DNA of 64,000 nt from Rufibacter hautae (GCF_008271695.1 NZ_VKKY01000002.1:558001-622000), one strand, 5' to 3'. Shown: positions 42,844-52,450, numbered from the stretch's first letter. The notes: generated by a model from the sequence alone, not told the origin. Numbers and translations are program-made.

Positions 42844-44214
42844 ATGAGAAAACTGCGTGTATTAATGTTAGGTTGGGAAGACCAGCCAATATTGAATGGA
42901 GGAGTGGGCAAAGCCTGTTTTCATTTGGCAGAGGCGTTAGCAAAACAAGTTGAGCTTACCATGATTGTTCCCCAGGCAGACCATTCGGCCCTGGACCATC
43001 ATGCTGAGGTGGTTGGGCTTGATGAACTGAACCTGGCCGAAGTAAAGCAAGCCCCGGTAGCGAAGACTTTTGAAAGATTTGCTACTACTCACCGGGTTCC
43101 TGCCGCGCTTTTCCCTTATGAAGAGCCCGCCGGGCAAATAGAGCCCTCCATGGATGATGAAGACGCGGTAATCAACGCTTCCTCCGCTGATGTGGCGGCT
43201 CCTACTGTCGCAGAAGAGCCAGCCAAACCTGCTGTGGTTAATTTCCCCAATGGAAAACCCCAGATAAACGTTACCCAGGGTGCCCGCGGTACCCTAAACT
43301 TTGAGGTGATCCAGTTTGCGCGCTATGCCGCCAGATTGGCGTCCCATAAAGAGTTTGACGTAGTGTACGCCCATGATTGGATGACGTTCCTGGCCGGCAT
43401 GGAGATCAAGATTCAGCGGAAAGTGCCTTTGATTGTGCATGTGCACAGCCTCTCTTTTGACCGTCAGGTGGGTGAGCCCCTTGGCTGGATCTATGAGCTG
43501 GAAACCAAAGCCATGAACGAGGCCGACATGATCTTGACGGTAAGCGAAAGAACCGCCAGAATGATCACCAAACGCTACGGTATCTCTGCCAAGAAAGTGC
43601 AGGTAGTGTACAACGGTGCCGATGTGGTGATTCCCGAGCCGGTGACGCCACTGGAGCGCAAGCAGGTGACGTTCCTGGGACGTCTGGTGGCACAAAAAGG
43701 CCCTCTTCAATTCCTGAAAGTAGCCAAACAGGTATTGAAGCAAGATCCCGAGGTAACGTTTGTGGTAGCTGGCCACGGTCCGCAACTGGAGGAAGCCAAG
43801 CAGATGGTGCGCCGGTTGGGCATTGAGGATTCTGTCACCTTCACCGGCTTCCTGGCTCCGGCCAAAGCCTCGGAACTGCTGAAGAATTCCACCGTGTTCC
43901 TGTTGCCTGCGTTGTCAGAGCCCTTCGGGTTGGCCGCTATTGAAGCAACCCTGGCCGGATTGCCGGTAGTAATCACGCACCAGACCGGTGCCGCCGAAGT
44001 GCTGCCGCAAGCCAGTGTAGCCGACTGCAACGATACCGCCGGCTTAGCCGAACTCGTCCTGAATCTGCTGCAGGATACAGAGCTGCGCAAAAAGCAGGTA
44101 GAAGCAAACCAAAAGGCTGTAAAACAACTTACCTGGGGTGTTACCGCCGATCAGGTAATGGAGAACCTGCACAGCGTTCTGGAACTTCAAGACGAAAGAA
44201 GAAGCATCGTTTAG
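42844..44214 (+). CDS. GT4 family glycosyltransferase, glycogen-synthase-like
   Basis: 456-residue cytoplasmic GT-B enzyme. N-terminal domain: VLMLGWEDQPILNGGVGKAC, the loop that in starch/glycogen synthases binds ADP/UDP-glucose, then an acidic Ala/Pro-rich insertion (about 95-135) and VVYAHDWMTFLAGM. C-terminal domain: VYNGADVV, VTFLGRLVAQKGPLQFL, the E..x7..E motif in LSEPFGLAAIEATLAG, and a final helix. Similar to GT4 proteins next to glycogen genes in Bacteroidota, possibly making maltooligosaccharide primers, but this role is inferred from context. It starts 213 bases from the GH31 start, transcribed divergently. Confidence 0.85.
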   Translation: MRKLRVLMLGWEDQPILNGGVGKACFHLAEALAKQVELTMIVPQADHSALDHHAEVVGLDELNLAEVKQAPVAKTFERFATTHRVPAALFPYEEPAGQIEPSMDDEDAVINASSADVAAPTVAEEPAKPAVVNFPNGKPQINVTQGARGTLNFEVIQFARYAARLASHKEFDVVYAHDWMTFLAGMEIKIQRKVPLIVHVHSLSFDRQVGEPLGWIYELETKAMNEADMILTVSERTARMITKRYGISAKKVQVVYNGADVVIPEPVTPLERKQVTFLGRLVAQKGPLQFLKVAKQVLKQDPEVTFVVAGHGPQLEEAKQMVRRLGIEDSVTFTGFLAPAKASELLKNSTVFLLPALSEPFGLAAIEATLAGLPVVITHQTGAAEVLPQASVADCNDTAGLAELVLNLLQDTELRKKQVEANQKAVKQLTWGVTADQVMENLHSVLELQDERRSIV

Positions 44215-44243
44215 GCGACGTTTTCTTCAAAACACACCTAAAA
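44210..44243 (+). repeat. hairpin-core copy overlapping a stop codon
   Basis: TTTAGGCGACGTTTT, loop CTTC, AAAACACACCTAAA. The TAG in its left arm is the stop codon of the GT4 gene (44212-44214). Confidence 0.55.
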
Positions 44244-44276
44244 CTGAAGATTTGAGAAGGACTCTTCTATAAAAGC

Positions 44277-44321
44277 AAAAAGGAAGGCCGGTACGATATG
44301 TCGTACCGGCCTTTCTTTTTT
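44277..44321. terminator. bidirectional rho-independent terminator
   Basis: A 20-bp stem with one mismatch, AAGGCCGGTACGA with TCGTACCGGCCTT at its core, tetraloop TATG, flanked by A-run and T-run. Confidence 0.92.
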
Positions 44322-44380
44322 TAACGACGTTTACAGCCAAATTTTGGCTTTGGTTTTACATCTGCTTTTAGGCAAAAGAA

Positions 44381-44444
44381 AAAGCCCGGTGTAGTTTCAA
44401 GCCTGTTTTTATAAAATCAGCTTTAAACAACATCGGGCTTTTGT
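44381..44444. repeat. imperfect hairpin of the conserved-apex family
   Basis: AAAGCCCG (44381-44388) pairs with CGGGCTTT (about 44434-44442), and the apex reads TTTCAAGCCTGTTTTT, ATA, AAATCAGCTTTAAA. Several mismatches in the mid-stem. Confidence 0.6.
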
Positions 44445-44565
44445 ATTTCAAAAGGCTTTCTAAAGGGTGGTATTTTTTGGATAACGCTTTCTGCCTGCTT
44501 TCGCAAAAACAAGATTAAAACAATTCACCACACCTCAACTAGATTTACATGCCAGCTTCTATAAT

Positions 44566-46587
44566 TTAATCTTCTCTTCTCATCACCAACGCAGTTCTGT
44601 TGGGGAGATAGATGCTCAGTCTTGGTCCGTATTTAGTTGGTTGAGTAAAATACCTAATGGTGGTGTCTACCCGGTCATGGCCGCCGGTTTCCGGGGTGTC
44701 GGAAGACAAGACTAGGCTGTAGCTGCCGCCTTCCGTTACCGGGAATCGGTAGTCTGGGATTGAGTTTTGGGTGTGGAAGTTGAACAGGAAAATCAAATCC
44801 CCCCGCTGAAAGATAATCACGTTGTTGTGGTTGTCTTGGTGCAGTTTCACAGGGGCGCCGTGCTCCATGAGCCTGTATTGTTGAGCCAGCGCCAGCATGT
44901 CTTTCTCAAACTGCCACATATGACGGTACCGAAGCTCAGTATTGTCAACCAAAGACCATTGCCGGCGGGCGTACTGGTAACTCCAGTTGTTGCCCAGCCT
45001 CGGGAAGTCCACCCATTCCGGGTGCCCAAACTCGTTGCCCATAAAGGTCAGGAACGCCTCGCCGCCCAAGGCCATGGTCAATAACCTGATCATTTTGTGC
45101 AAGGCTACGCCTCGGTCAATGACTGGGTTCTTGTCTATGGTACGCATGCTGAAATACATGTCTTTGTCCATAAGCCAGAAGGCCAGGGTCTTGTCACCCA
45201 CCAAAGACTGGTCATGAGATTCTGCATAGGCTACCGTCTTCTCGCCCACGCGGCGGTTAGTGAGCTCGTGCCAGATCTCGTCCAGGTTCCATTCCTCGTC
45301 GCGTTTGTGCTTGAGGGTTTTGATCCAGTAATCCGGAATGCCCATGCCCAGGCGATAATCAAACCCGATTCCTCCGTCTTCCAAGGGACGGCAAAGGCCT
45401 GGCATTCCGCTCATGTCTTCGGCAATCAGGATCGCGCCCGGCACAAAGGTATGGGTCAGCTCGGAGGCTAGTTGCAGGTACAGGATGGCGTCTTCGTCTA
45501 CGCTGCGGTCAAAATAGCGATCATAATGCCCAAAGGCCACGCCCTCCCCGTGGTGGTGGTAGAGCATAGAAGTGACGCCATCGTACCGGAAACCATCTAT
45601 GTGGAATTCCTCCAGCCAATACCGCACGTTGGACAGGAGGAAACGACGCACCTCGGGCACGCCGTAGTTGAACAGTTTGGAATCCCAGCCCGGATGGTGA
45701 CCGCGTGGACCGTGGTGAAAGTACTGCCCGCCGGAGCCGTCAAAATCGGCGAGGCCTTCAGCGATGTTCTTCACGGCGTGCGCGTGAATCAAATCCATCA
45801 CCACGGCGATGCCCAAACGGTGCGCCTCGTTCACCAGATATTTCAGGTCCTCGGGTGTCCCGAACCGGGAAGTAGGGGCGAAGAAGTTTGACACGTGGTA
45901 GCCAAAGGAGCCGTAGTACGGGTGCTCCGCGAGAGCCATCAACTGCAGACAATTATAGCCGGTTTCCTTTACGCGGGGCAGGATGAGGTCCGCGAACTCA
46001 CGATAGGTGCCTACGCCGTGCTTTTCCTGCGCCATGCCCACGTGGCACTCGTAAATGAGGGGCTGCGTGAGGTTGGTCACGTCAAAATCACCATCGGTCC
46101 AGGTGAAGGTTTCCTCGGGTGCCCAGTACTGGCCTGAGAAATCGTAGGTCTGCGGGTCCTGCACCGCCCTGAAAGTAAAGGGAGAAATTCGGTCCCGGGC
46201 CTGTCCGGTGGCACCCACCACATGTACTTTGAAGCGGTGGCCGTGCTGGACCTGTACTTTATCAGCCGGCAGGAAAACCTCCCAGATGCCATTTTCCAGT
46301 CGCTGCAGCGGATGCGCCGCACGGTCCCAAAAATTGAAGTCGCCAATAATAGAAAGGGCCTGTGCGGCCGGGGCCCACTCACGGTAGCGCCAGCCGTTGT
46401 TCTCCGGTTCATAGTGCAACCCCATCTGGTGGTGCCAGGTGCTGTACTCAATGAGAGACCCGTAGTATTTGTCTATGTTTTGCCGGTTAGTTTCATAACG
46501 GGCCATCCGCTGTTGGAGCTGCGGGGCGTAAGGTGTTAGCCAGCTATCTGATTGTACGAGAGGGAGTGTTGGGGTGACCTTAGGCAT
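44566..46587 (-). CDS. glgB: 1,4-alpha-glucan branching enzyme, eukaryotic type (GH13_8)
   Basis: 673-residue branching enzyme that cuts alpha-1,4-glucan and reattaches it by alpha-1,6 bonds during glycogen synthesis. CBM48 domain at about 55-150 (WRYREWAPAAQALSIIGDFN), then the GH13 barrel: YECHVGMAQEKHGVGTYREF, VVMDLIHAHAVKN, DGFRYDGVTSMLYHHHG (nucleophile Asp336), ILIAEDMSGMPG (acid/base Glu390), AYAESHDQSLVGDKT (stabiliser Asp). These blocks match GBE1/SBE-type enzymes rather than E. coli GlgB, which pairs with the eukaryotic-type GT3 synthase in this cluster. Cytoplasmic. Confidence 0.93.
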   Translation of the reverse strand: MPKVTPTLPLVQSDSWLTPYAPQLQQRMARYETNRQNIDKYYGSLIEYSTWHHQMGLHYEPENNGWRYREWAPAAQALSIIGDFNFWDRAAHPLQRLENGIWEVFLPADKVQVQHGHRFKVHVVGATGQARDRISPFTFRAVQDPQTYDFSGQYWAPEETFTWTDGDFDVTNLTQPLIYECHVGMAQEKHGVGTYREFADLILPRVKETGYNCLQLMALAEHPYYGSFGYHVSNFFAPTSRFGTPEDLKYLVNEAHRLGIAVVMDLIHAHAVKNIAEGLADFDGSGGQYFHHGPRGHHPGWDSKLFNYGVPEVRRFLLSNVRYWLEEFHIDGFRYDGVTSMLYHHHGEGVAFGHYDRYFDRSVDEDAILYLQLASELTHTFVPGAILIAEDMSGMPGLCRPLEDGGIGFDYRLGMGIPDYWIKTLKHKRDEEWNLDEIWHELTNRRVGEKTVAYAESHDQSLVGDKTLAFWLMDKDMYFSMRTIDKNPVIDRGVALHKMIRLLTMALGGEAFLTFMGNEFGHPEWVDFPRLGNNWSYQYARRQWSLVDNTELRYRHMWQFEKDMLALAQQYRLMEHGAPVKLHQDNHNNVIIFQRGDLIFLFNFHTQNSIPDYRFPVTEGGSYSLVLSSDTPETGGHDRVDTTIRYFTQPTKYGPRLSIYLPNRTALVMRRED

Positions 46588-46778
46588 AGGAGCGGTTTTG
46601 GGAATGGGTTAAGTTACAATTCCTTAGGGTAAGGTGCAACTGTGGTGGTTGGTTAGTTCAGGTTGATGGAAAGTTGTTAAAAAATAAATAAGGTTCCGGT
46701 TAAAAATTGATAAATTCGCAAGGAAATCGATTTCGTAAGGCTGTGGCTTTACCTCACAAATTTTAAACTGCCTATCGC

Positions 46779-49601
46779 ATGAAGACTACGTTTCGTTTGC
46801 TTGGCTTGTTGCTGGCGTTGCTGCTGGTACAAGTAGCCCAAGCGCAGGTGGTGACCGTGGCACCCGCCTTTCCGGTACACAATGAACCAGTCACCATCAC
46901 CTTTGATGCTACAAAAGGTACCGGCGGGCTGGCCAATGTCACTGAGCCCATTTACGCCCATACGGGGGTGCTCACCAACCTGAGTACCTCTGACTCTGAC
47001 TGGAAGTACGTGAAAGCGCCTTGGACCACCAATACCCCGGCCGCGCTCATGACGTCCATAGGGAACAACAAGTACCAGATCACCATCACCCCCAGAACCT
47101 ACTACAACGTACCGGCCACCGAGGAGATCAAAGCCCTGGTGTTTGTCTTCCGGAACGGGAACGGCACCAAAGAAGGCAAAGACACTGGTGGCAAAGACAT
47201 CAAAGTAGCCATCTACCAGGCTGGGTCCATCAACGTTTCGTTTACCCAACCCGCGGTAGGCCTGAACGGCTTGTTCGTGAATCAGAATGACTACATACAG
47301 GTTACCGGAGGCGCCTCTTCGGCGGCCAAGCTCTCGCTGTTTGTGAACGGGGTGAAAGTGAAAGAGGAAGCCTCGGCCACCACACTTTCCACGCAATTGA
47401 CTGCGGCCACTCCCGGCGCAAACAAAGTGAAATTGGTGGCGGAGAGTGGTACCACCATGGCCGCTGATTCCTTTACTTTTGTGGTGCGCCAGGCCGCCCA
47501 GGCCCAGGCCTTACCCCCTAACGCCAAAGACGGGGTTACTTACCTAAGCTCTACCAGCGTGCTGTTGAACCTGTACGCACCTAATAAGCAGACCGTGTAT
47601 GTAGTGGGTGATTTCAACAACTGGACAGTGGGTGCCACCCCCATGAAGCGCACGCCAGACGGAACCCGTTATTGGGTGCAGATTGACAACCTGGTGGCGG
47701 GCCGTGAGTACGCCTACCAGTACCTTATTGACGAAAGCATCAGGGTAGGGGACCCTTACACCCAGAAAACCCTAGACCCTAACGAGGACCGGTTTATCCC
47801 CGCAGAGACCTATCCCAACCTGAAGGCTTACCCTACCGGTAAAGCCACCGGTATGGTATCGGTTTTCCAGACAAACCAGACGGCGTATGCCTGGAAAGTA
47901 ACCAACTTTGCCAAGCCCAAGAAAACGGACCTGGTGGTGTACGAGCTGCTGGTGCGGGACTTTATCCAAAAGCACGACTACAAAACCCTAGCTGATACCC
48001 TGAACTACCTGAAAAGGCTGGGCGTGAACGCCATTGAGTTGATGCCTATCCACGAGTATGAAGGCAACCTGAGCTGGGGCTATAACTCGGTGTACTACTT
48101 CGCGCCGGACAAGTATTACGGCCCTAAGGAGATGCTTAAGCGCTTCATTGACGAGGCCCACGCCCGCGGGATGGCCGTGATCCTGGACATCGCCCTGAAC
48201 CACTCTTTCGGGCAGTCGCCTATGGTGCAGATGTACTACAACAGCGCCACCGGCAAGACCACGCCTGACAATCCCTGGTTTAACCCAGATCCGAAACACG
48301 AATTCAACGTGGGCCATGATTTCAACCACGAGAGTGAGGCCACGAAGTATTTTGTGGACCGGGTGACCGAGTTCTGGCTTCAGGAATACAAGGTAGACGG
48401 TTACCGGTTTGATTTATCCAAGGGTTTCACCCAGAAAAACACCTTGGGCAGCGTAAGCAACTGGGGACAGTTTGACCAAACCCGCATTGACCTGCTCAAA
48501 CGCATGGCCAACCACATCTGGAGCGTAGACAACAGCACCTATGTGATTTTGGAGCATTTTGCCGATAATAGCGAAGAAACGATCCTGGCCAACGCCGGCA
48601 TGATGCTGTGGGGTAACCTGCACGGGAACTACAAGCAGGCGATCTTGGGCTACACAGATAATTCAAACTTCAACTGGATCTCCTACAAGCAGCGCGGCTG
48701 GACCAGCCCTCACGTGGTGGGATACATGGAGAGCCACGATGAGGAGCGCCAGATGGTGGAAGCCCTGGCATTCGGCAATAGTTCCGGCTCCTACAGCGTG
48801 AAGAACCTGACCACCGCCTTGCAGCGGATGCAGTTGGCCGCGGCCTTCTTCTTCACCATTCCCGGACCTAAAATGATCTGGCAGTTCGGGGAGCTGGGCT
48901 ACGATATTTCTATTAACCAGAACGGCCGAACCGGCGATAAACCCATCCTGTGGAATTACTACCAGGAGGCGGAGCGCAAAAAACTCTACAACGTGTACGC
49001 GGCCCTGATCAAGCTTAAGATCAGTGAACCGGCCTTTGAGTCTGGAAACTACACCCTGAACCTGGAAGGGGCCATGAAGACCATCCATATCCAGGACCAG
49101 GACATGAACGTGGCGGTGTTGGGTAACTTCGGGGTGACCTCCGGCACCATTGATCCTAGGTTCCAGAACACCGGTACCTGGTACGATTTTGTGACCGGCG
49201 AGGCTTTGACGGTTACCAACGTAAACCAGGCCCTCACGCTGCAACCCGGCGAGTACCGCGTCTACACCACCAAGCGGATTACCAGTTCCAGCATTCTCCT
49301 GGCATCCAAAGAAGACAAAGACTTTCTGGCCAAGCAGGTGGTGGCATACCCTAACCCCAACAGAACCGGTGAATTGAATGTACGGTACCACTTGGTTTCT
49401 GCTGCCGAGGTGTCTTTGCAGGTGTATGACCAAATGGGCCGTCTGATTTCCAGCCGATCCCTAGGCAAGCAAGCCGCAGGAAACCAGGCCATCAGCCAGA
49501 AACTGACCACCAGCACCGGAAACAAACTGGCCCCAGGTATCTACCACTTCAAACTCCTGACGGGTACTTCAGCGAAGACCATCCAGGTAGTGGTGCAGTA
49601 A
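46779..49601 (+). CDS. secreted GH13 alpha-amylase-like enzyme with T9SS sorting domain
   Basis: 940-residue exported enzyme. The signal peptide (about 1-22, ending QVAQAQ) is followed by an N-terminal carbohydrate-binding-type sandwich (about 25-140), another Ig-like domain, a CBM48-like domain (VYVVGDFNNWTVGATPMKRT) and the GH13 barrel: IELMPIHEYEGNLSWGYN, VILDIALNHSFGQSP, KVDGYRFDLSKGF (nucleophile Asp), VILEHFADNSEE (acid/base Glu), YMESHDEERQM (stabiliser Asp). The C-terminal about 80 residues, VVAYPNPNRTGELNV to IYHFKLLTG, are a Por secretion-system type A sorting domain, so it is sent outside by the type IX system. Likely degrades external starch, glycogen or pullulan. Confidence 0.93.
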   Translation: MKTTFRLLGLLLALLLVQVAQAQVVTVAPAFPVHNEPVTITFDATKGTGGLANVTEPIYAHTGVLTNLSTSDSDWKYVKAPWTTNTPAALMTSIGNNKYQITITPRTYYNVPATEEIKALVFVFRNGNGTKEGKDTGGKDIKVAIYQAGSINVSFTQPAVGLNGLFVNQNDYIQVTGGASSAAKLSLFVNGVKVKEEASATTLSTQLTAATPGANKVKLVAESGTTMAADSFTFVVRQAAQAQALPPNAKDGVTYLSSTSVLLNLYAPNKQTVYVVGDFNNWTVGATPMKRTPDGTRYWVQIDNLVAGREYAYQYLIDESIRVGDPYTQKTLDPNEDRFIPAETYPNLKAYPTGKATGMVSVFQTNQTAYAWKVTNFAKPKKTDLVVYELLVRDFIQKHDYKTLADTLNYLKRLGVNAIELMPIHEYEGNLSWGYNSVYYFAPDKYYGPKEMLKRFIDEAHARGMAVILDIALNHSFGQSPMVQMYYNSATGKTTPDNPWFNPDPKHEFNVGHDFNHESEATKYFVDRVTEFWLQEYKVDGYRFDLSKGFTQKNTLGSVSNWGQFDQTRIDLLKRMANHIWSVDNSTYVILEHFADNSEETILANAGMMLWGNLHGNYKQAILGYTDNSNFNWISYKQRGWTSPHVVGYMESHDEERQMVEALAFGNSSGSYSVKNLTTALQRMQLAAAFFFTIPGPKMIWQFGELGYDISINQNGRTGDKPILWNYYQEAERKKLYNVYAALIKLKISEPAFESGNYTLNLEGAMKTIHIQDQDMNVAVLGNFGVTSGTIDPRFQNTGTWYDFVTGEALTVTNVNQALTLQPGEYRVYTTKRITSSSILLASKEDKDFLAKQVVAYPNPNRTGELNVRYHLVSAAEVSLQVYDQMGRLISSRSLGKQAAGNQAISQKLTTSTGNKLAPGIYHFKLLTGTSAKTIQVVVQ

Positions 49602-49641
49602 CCGATCATCCCTTGGGTTAAGTTATTATCCTAAAGCCATT

Positions 49642-49701
49642 AAGCCTCGGGGTGTTTCAAGGCTGTTTTACCCAAAACAGCCTTGAAACACCCCGAGGCT
49701 T
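49642..49701. terminator. perfect 28-bp hairpin, best member of the conserved-apex family
   Basis: The left arm 49642-49669 and right arm 49674-49701 are exact complements with loop ACCC. The core TTTCAAGGCTGTTTT/AAAACAGCCTTGAAA is the family consensus; the basal part is unique to this site. TTTTAC follows. It lies 40 bases after the amylase stop. Confidence 0.9.
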
Positions 49702-49821
49702 TTACTTGAGAATCCAAAAGAAAAGGGCTGGCTCTGCTTTGTACAGCAGGGACAGCCCTTTTATGATTGTAAAATTTTTGAATCGAATATAAGGCTGATC
49801 TTATAGAAGCAGCATAGCCGG

Positions 49822-49892
49822 TTTGAGGCTTTCGCCTCACGGAAGCTGTAAACTTCCGACCATTTGAGGCCCAAGTTGAAAACTTGTACCAG
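49822..49892. repeat. three-hairpin repeat element, copy 1
   Basis: Three short hairpins in a row: GAGGC/GCCTC, CGGAAG/CTTCCG and CAAGTT/AACTTG. It is homologous over about 72 bases to the reverse complement of 61134-61205, with paired changes that keep the second stem. Confidence 0.75.
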
Positions 49893-49941
49893 GTTTGAAT
49901 GTAGCTGAATCAGCCTTTGAATATAGATAGGTAAGCAACGC

Positions 49942-50676
49942 TTACTTTAGCACGTATTGAATGCCGCCCAGGAGATGCCGGAGGAAAAGCGGTTCCTGGT
50001 AGCTCTCATCGGTGTGGCCGCCGGCGGTGTAGAAAACCTTGCCGCCGTCAAAAGTGTGGTACCAGGCAATGGGATGGTTCGCTCCGTTTTTGCCTCCCTT
50101 GTAGGTGGTCTCGTCTAAGGTGGCCAGTACCTTGACATTTGGGTTGATGTTCTTGAAGTTGTACCACTCATCTCTTCTTTCCCATTTGTCTGGCAGAAAA
50201 GAGGTAGAGAGATGCGATTTATCCAGAACGTTGATCGTGGCTTTCTGGATCTCTGGGTGGCTGTCAAAATACGCACCTACCAACTGGTTGTACCAGGGCC
50301 ACTGGTACTCGGTATCCGTCGCGGCGTGAACCCCAACAAAACCGCCGCCGGCTTTAATGAACTGTTCAAAGGCGGTTTGCTGGGCATCGTTCATCACATC
50401 CTGGGTGGTGCTCAGGAAAACCACTGCTTTGTACTTCTTCAGTGAATCTGCCGTGAAAATAGCGGCGTTCTTGGTGGTGTCTACCCCGAACCCGTTCTCC
50501 CGGCCCAGCTTCTGGATGGCGGCTAAACCCGCTGGGATGGACGTGTGGTAAAAGCCCGCTGTCTTATAGAAAACCAACACCGACGGGAGAGTAGGGCTAC
50601 CGTTATGGCCGTTTTCAGATGAACAGTTGGTGAATAAAAAAGTGGACAAGAGGAGCAGCAGGTAAAGTTGTTTCAT
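49942..50676 (-). CDS. ThuA-domain lipoprotein
   Basis: 244-residue lipoprotein (signal LLLLLSTFLFTNC) with a ThuA domain, a class I glutamine-amidotransferase-like fold found in trehalose utilisation and other sugar pathways, without an established enzymatic role. Seen: VLVFYKTAGFYHTSIPAGLA, FTADSLKKYKAVVFLSTTQD, FIKAGGGFVGVHAATDTEYQ, WPWYNQLVGAYFDSHPEIQ and PIAWYHTFDGGKVFYTAGGH near the end. Several Bacteroidota versions are fused to DUF1080 or PQQ-dehydrogenase domains; this one is single. Anchored in the periplasm or outer membrane. Confidence 0.88.
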   Translation of the reverse strand: MKQLYLLLLLSTFLFTNCSSENGHNGSPTLPSVLVFYKTAGFYHTSIPAGLAAIQKLGRENGFGVDTTKNAAIFTADSLKKYKAVVFLSTTQDVMNDAQQTAFEQFIKAGGGFVGVHAATDTEYQWPWYNQLVGAYFDSHPEIQKATINVLDKSHLSTSFLPDKWERRDEWYNFKNINPNVKVLATLDETTYKGGKNGANHPIAWYHTFDGGKVFYTAGGHTDESYQEPLFLRHLLGGIQYVLK

Positions 50677-50743
50677 AGAGGGTTGGTTGTGTGTTCTTGG
50701 GTAGGAATGAACTACCTGATTTAGTTTTCTGATGAGCTATAAT

Positions 50744-50792
50744 GCTACGGTTTTTAGGCCTTATTTACAAAAACAGGCCTAAAAACCGTAGC
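50744..50792. terminator. hairpin downstream of NAT gene, conserved-apex family
   Basis: Perfect 17-bp arms GCTACGGTTTTTAGGCC (50744-50760) and complement (50776-50792). Apex in minus orientation. It lies between the ThuA start and the NAT stop, both minus strand. Confidence 0.78.
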
Positions 50793-50914
50793 TAAAGGAT
50801 TAAGGTGAAAAAGGATGAATTTACACCAAGCAGGACGCGCAAGAAGACCCAACCATAAGGATGATAATACTTAGGCTAGAAAGTGTTCTTGCTGAAAAAA
50901 TGGAGTGAGCGGGT

Positions 50915-51787
50915 TTAATCCAAAGGCTGCATGATTAGGTGCAGGGACTGGTCTAATTCCGGAGAATTGGGCAAAGGTAGTTTGAAAACTTCCTCTATGA
51001 CCGTTTTCACCTGGGCCGGATTGGCGAGCACCTGCTTCTCTGTGATTCCGTTCCGGTGATGGATGCTGAGTTCAGAATTCCGTAGCGCGTAACGGGAATC
51101 GGGAGTGGTTCTGGCAAACATCAGTCCATTCACAAACGGGGACCTGGGGTGGGTGGAAGTAAACCAATTGCTCACCTCATAATCGGGCGCAAACTGTTCC
51201 TGCAGACTGAAACGGTACATGGGTTTCCAGGTACCCTGCACCTTGGCCTGCAACACAAATTCATTTTCCTGAGGCACCAACTTGAAGGTCTCATGTGGGG
51301 TTTGCTGGTCTCCGGTCTCCAGGAGCCTTAACGGCGAAGTCAGGGTCAGTCCCCCGAAACCAACATCTGCGATGTAGTCTGCATCTTCCAGGTGCACCAG
51401 GAGCAGCATATGGGCGCGGGCGGTGGTAACGCCTACGGGTACGTTCCAGAGCACCCTGGCCGCCAGGCCTTTCACCTGAAAACCCAGCGCGCGCATGGCC
51501 TCGGCAAAGAGTTGGTTCTGCTCAAAGCAATAGCCTCCCCGGCCTTCCTCTACTATTTTGCGCTGCAGAGACTCAATATCCAGCGCTACAGGTTGCTTCA
51601 GGAAAGGGTTAAGGTTCTCAAAAGGTATAGAGATGGCGTGCTGAAAATGCAGTTGCTGCAACGTCTCTAAAGTCGGGGCGAGGGGTCCTGAATAGTTTAT
51701 CCTGGCCAGGTAACGTTCCAGGTCCAGTCCGTCTTTCTTTATCTTGAAGAATGTCTTTTCCGGCGATACAAGTGCATTTGCTTTCAT
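50915..51787 (-). CDS. arylamine N-acetyltransferase
   Basis: NAT family enzyme that moves an acetyl group from acetyl-CoA to arylamines or hydrazines through a catalytic cysteine. 290 residues from the ATG at 51787; the longer frame adds 21 residues with no family match. Triad: Cys87 in RGGYCFEQN, His in TTARAHMLLLV, Asp in YIADVGFGG. N-terminal blocks DLERYLARINYSG and FQHAISIPFENLNPFL are typical. Cytoplasmic, single gene. Confidence 0.92.
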   Translation of the reverse strand: MKANALVSPEKTFFKIKKDGLDLERYLARINYSGPLAPTLETLQQLHFQHAISIPFENLNPFLKQPVALDIESLQRKIVEEGRGGYCFEQNQLFAEAMRALGFQVKGLAARVLWNVPVGVTTARAHMLLLVHLEDADYIADVGFGGLTLTSPLRLLETGDQQTPHETFKLVPQENEFVLQAKVQGTWKPMYRFSLQEQFAPDYEVSNWFTSTHPRSPFVNGLMFARTTPDSRYALRNSELSIHHRNGITEKQVLANPAQVKTVIEEVFKLPLPNSPELDQSLHLIMQPLD

Positions 51788-52450
51788 CTTCTTAGGTAAT
51801 AAAGGGTTATAGGATAGGTTGGTAGGGCATGGGGCATAAGCCGCATACAAGTGATAGTTTTCAATCTAGGGAAGGTAGGGGATGATCTTTTTCTCCTTGG
51901 AGTGGCCAAGTAAATCAGGCCTGAGCGCGATAAATAATCTATAATGGAATAAGGGTATTTGACTATATGGATGTCTAAGATATAAATTAAATTGGAATAA
52001 TTTTAATAAAACCTAAAAAATTATAAATCAGCGTTACACCTTTATCTGAATTGATTCCCTTTTACTTTCCAACTAAACCTGAATGGAAGGAGATGGCTTT
52101 AAAATCCTTCTATTAAGAGATAGTAGACCTGCTTATCCAAGATGAAAATCAAATGGCACAAAAGCAGGACAGTAACCAAAGGGCGTTTATAGAACTACCT
52201 TGGGAGGATTGGATCAGGCTACAATTAGAAGCCAAACCAGAAAAGTTGAATAAACCAAGGAAAGCGTTTTGTCCTATTCAGGTAAGTAGGAAAACCCCGT
52301 GGGGCAGTACTTATATCATCTTTTGCAAAGTGCACGTTCTTTAAGCGTCTTTTCTTAAAAAGGGCCGTAAAACAGGTGCGGCCATTTTTAAAAGCCGTTT
52401 GGCCAAGACGCAAAATAGTAGCACACAAACCGTTCTAACTCTTACCAATT
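51788..52450. other. long intergenic region, no clear gene
   Basis: About 660 AT-rich bases between divergent genes. A 63-codon frame at 52153-52344 has no promoter, no family and ends in a degenerate hairpin-core copy (52341-52372, TTTAAGCGTCTTTT with AAAAAGGGCCGTAAA), so it is not called. Confidence 0.45.

Larger units (their letters stand above)
44215..44565. other. convergent intergenic region with hairpins
   Basis: Between the GT4 gene (plus) and branching enzyme (minus). It holds a strong terminator at 44277-44321 and an imperfect conserved-apex hairpin at 44381-44444, besides the copy at 44210-44243. Confidence 0.6.
49602..49941. other. convergent intergenic region with two repeat families
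   Basis: Contains the perfect hairpin at 49642-49701 and the three-hairpin element at 49822-49892. No gene seen. Confidence 0.6.

Noticed and set aside
52153-52344. 63-codon ORF before the barrel gene
   Set aside because: No promoter, no Shine-Dalgarno, no domain; its end runs into a degenerate hairpin-core copy.
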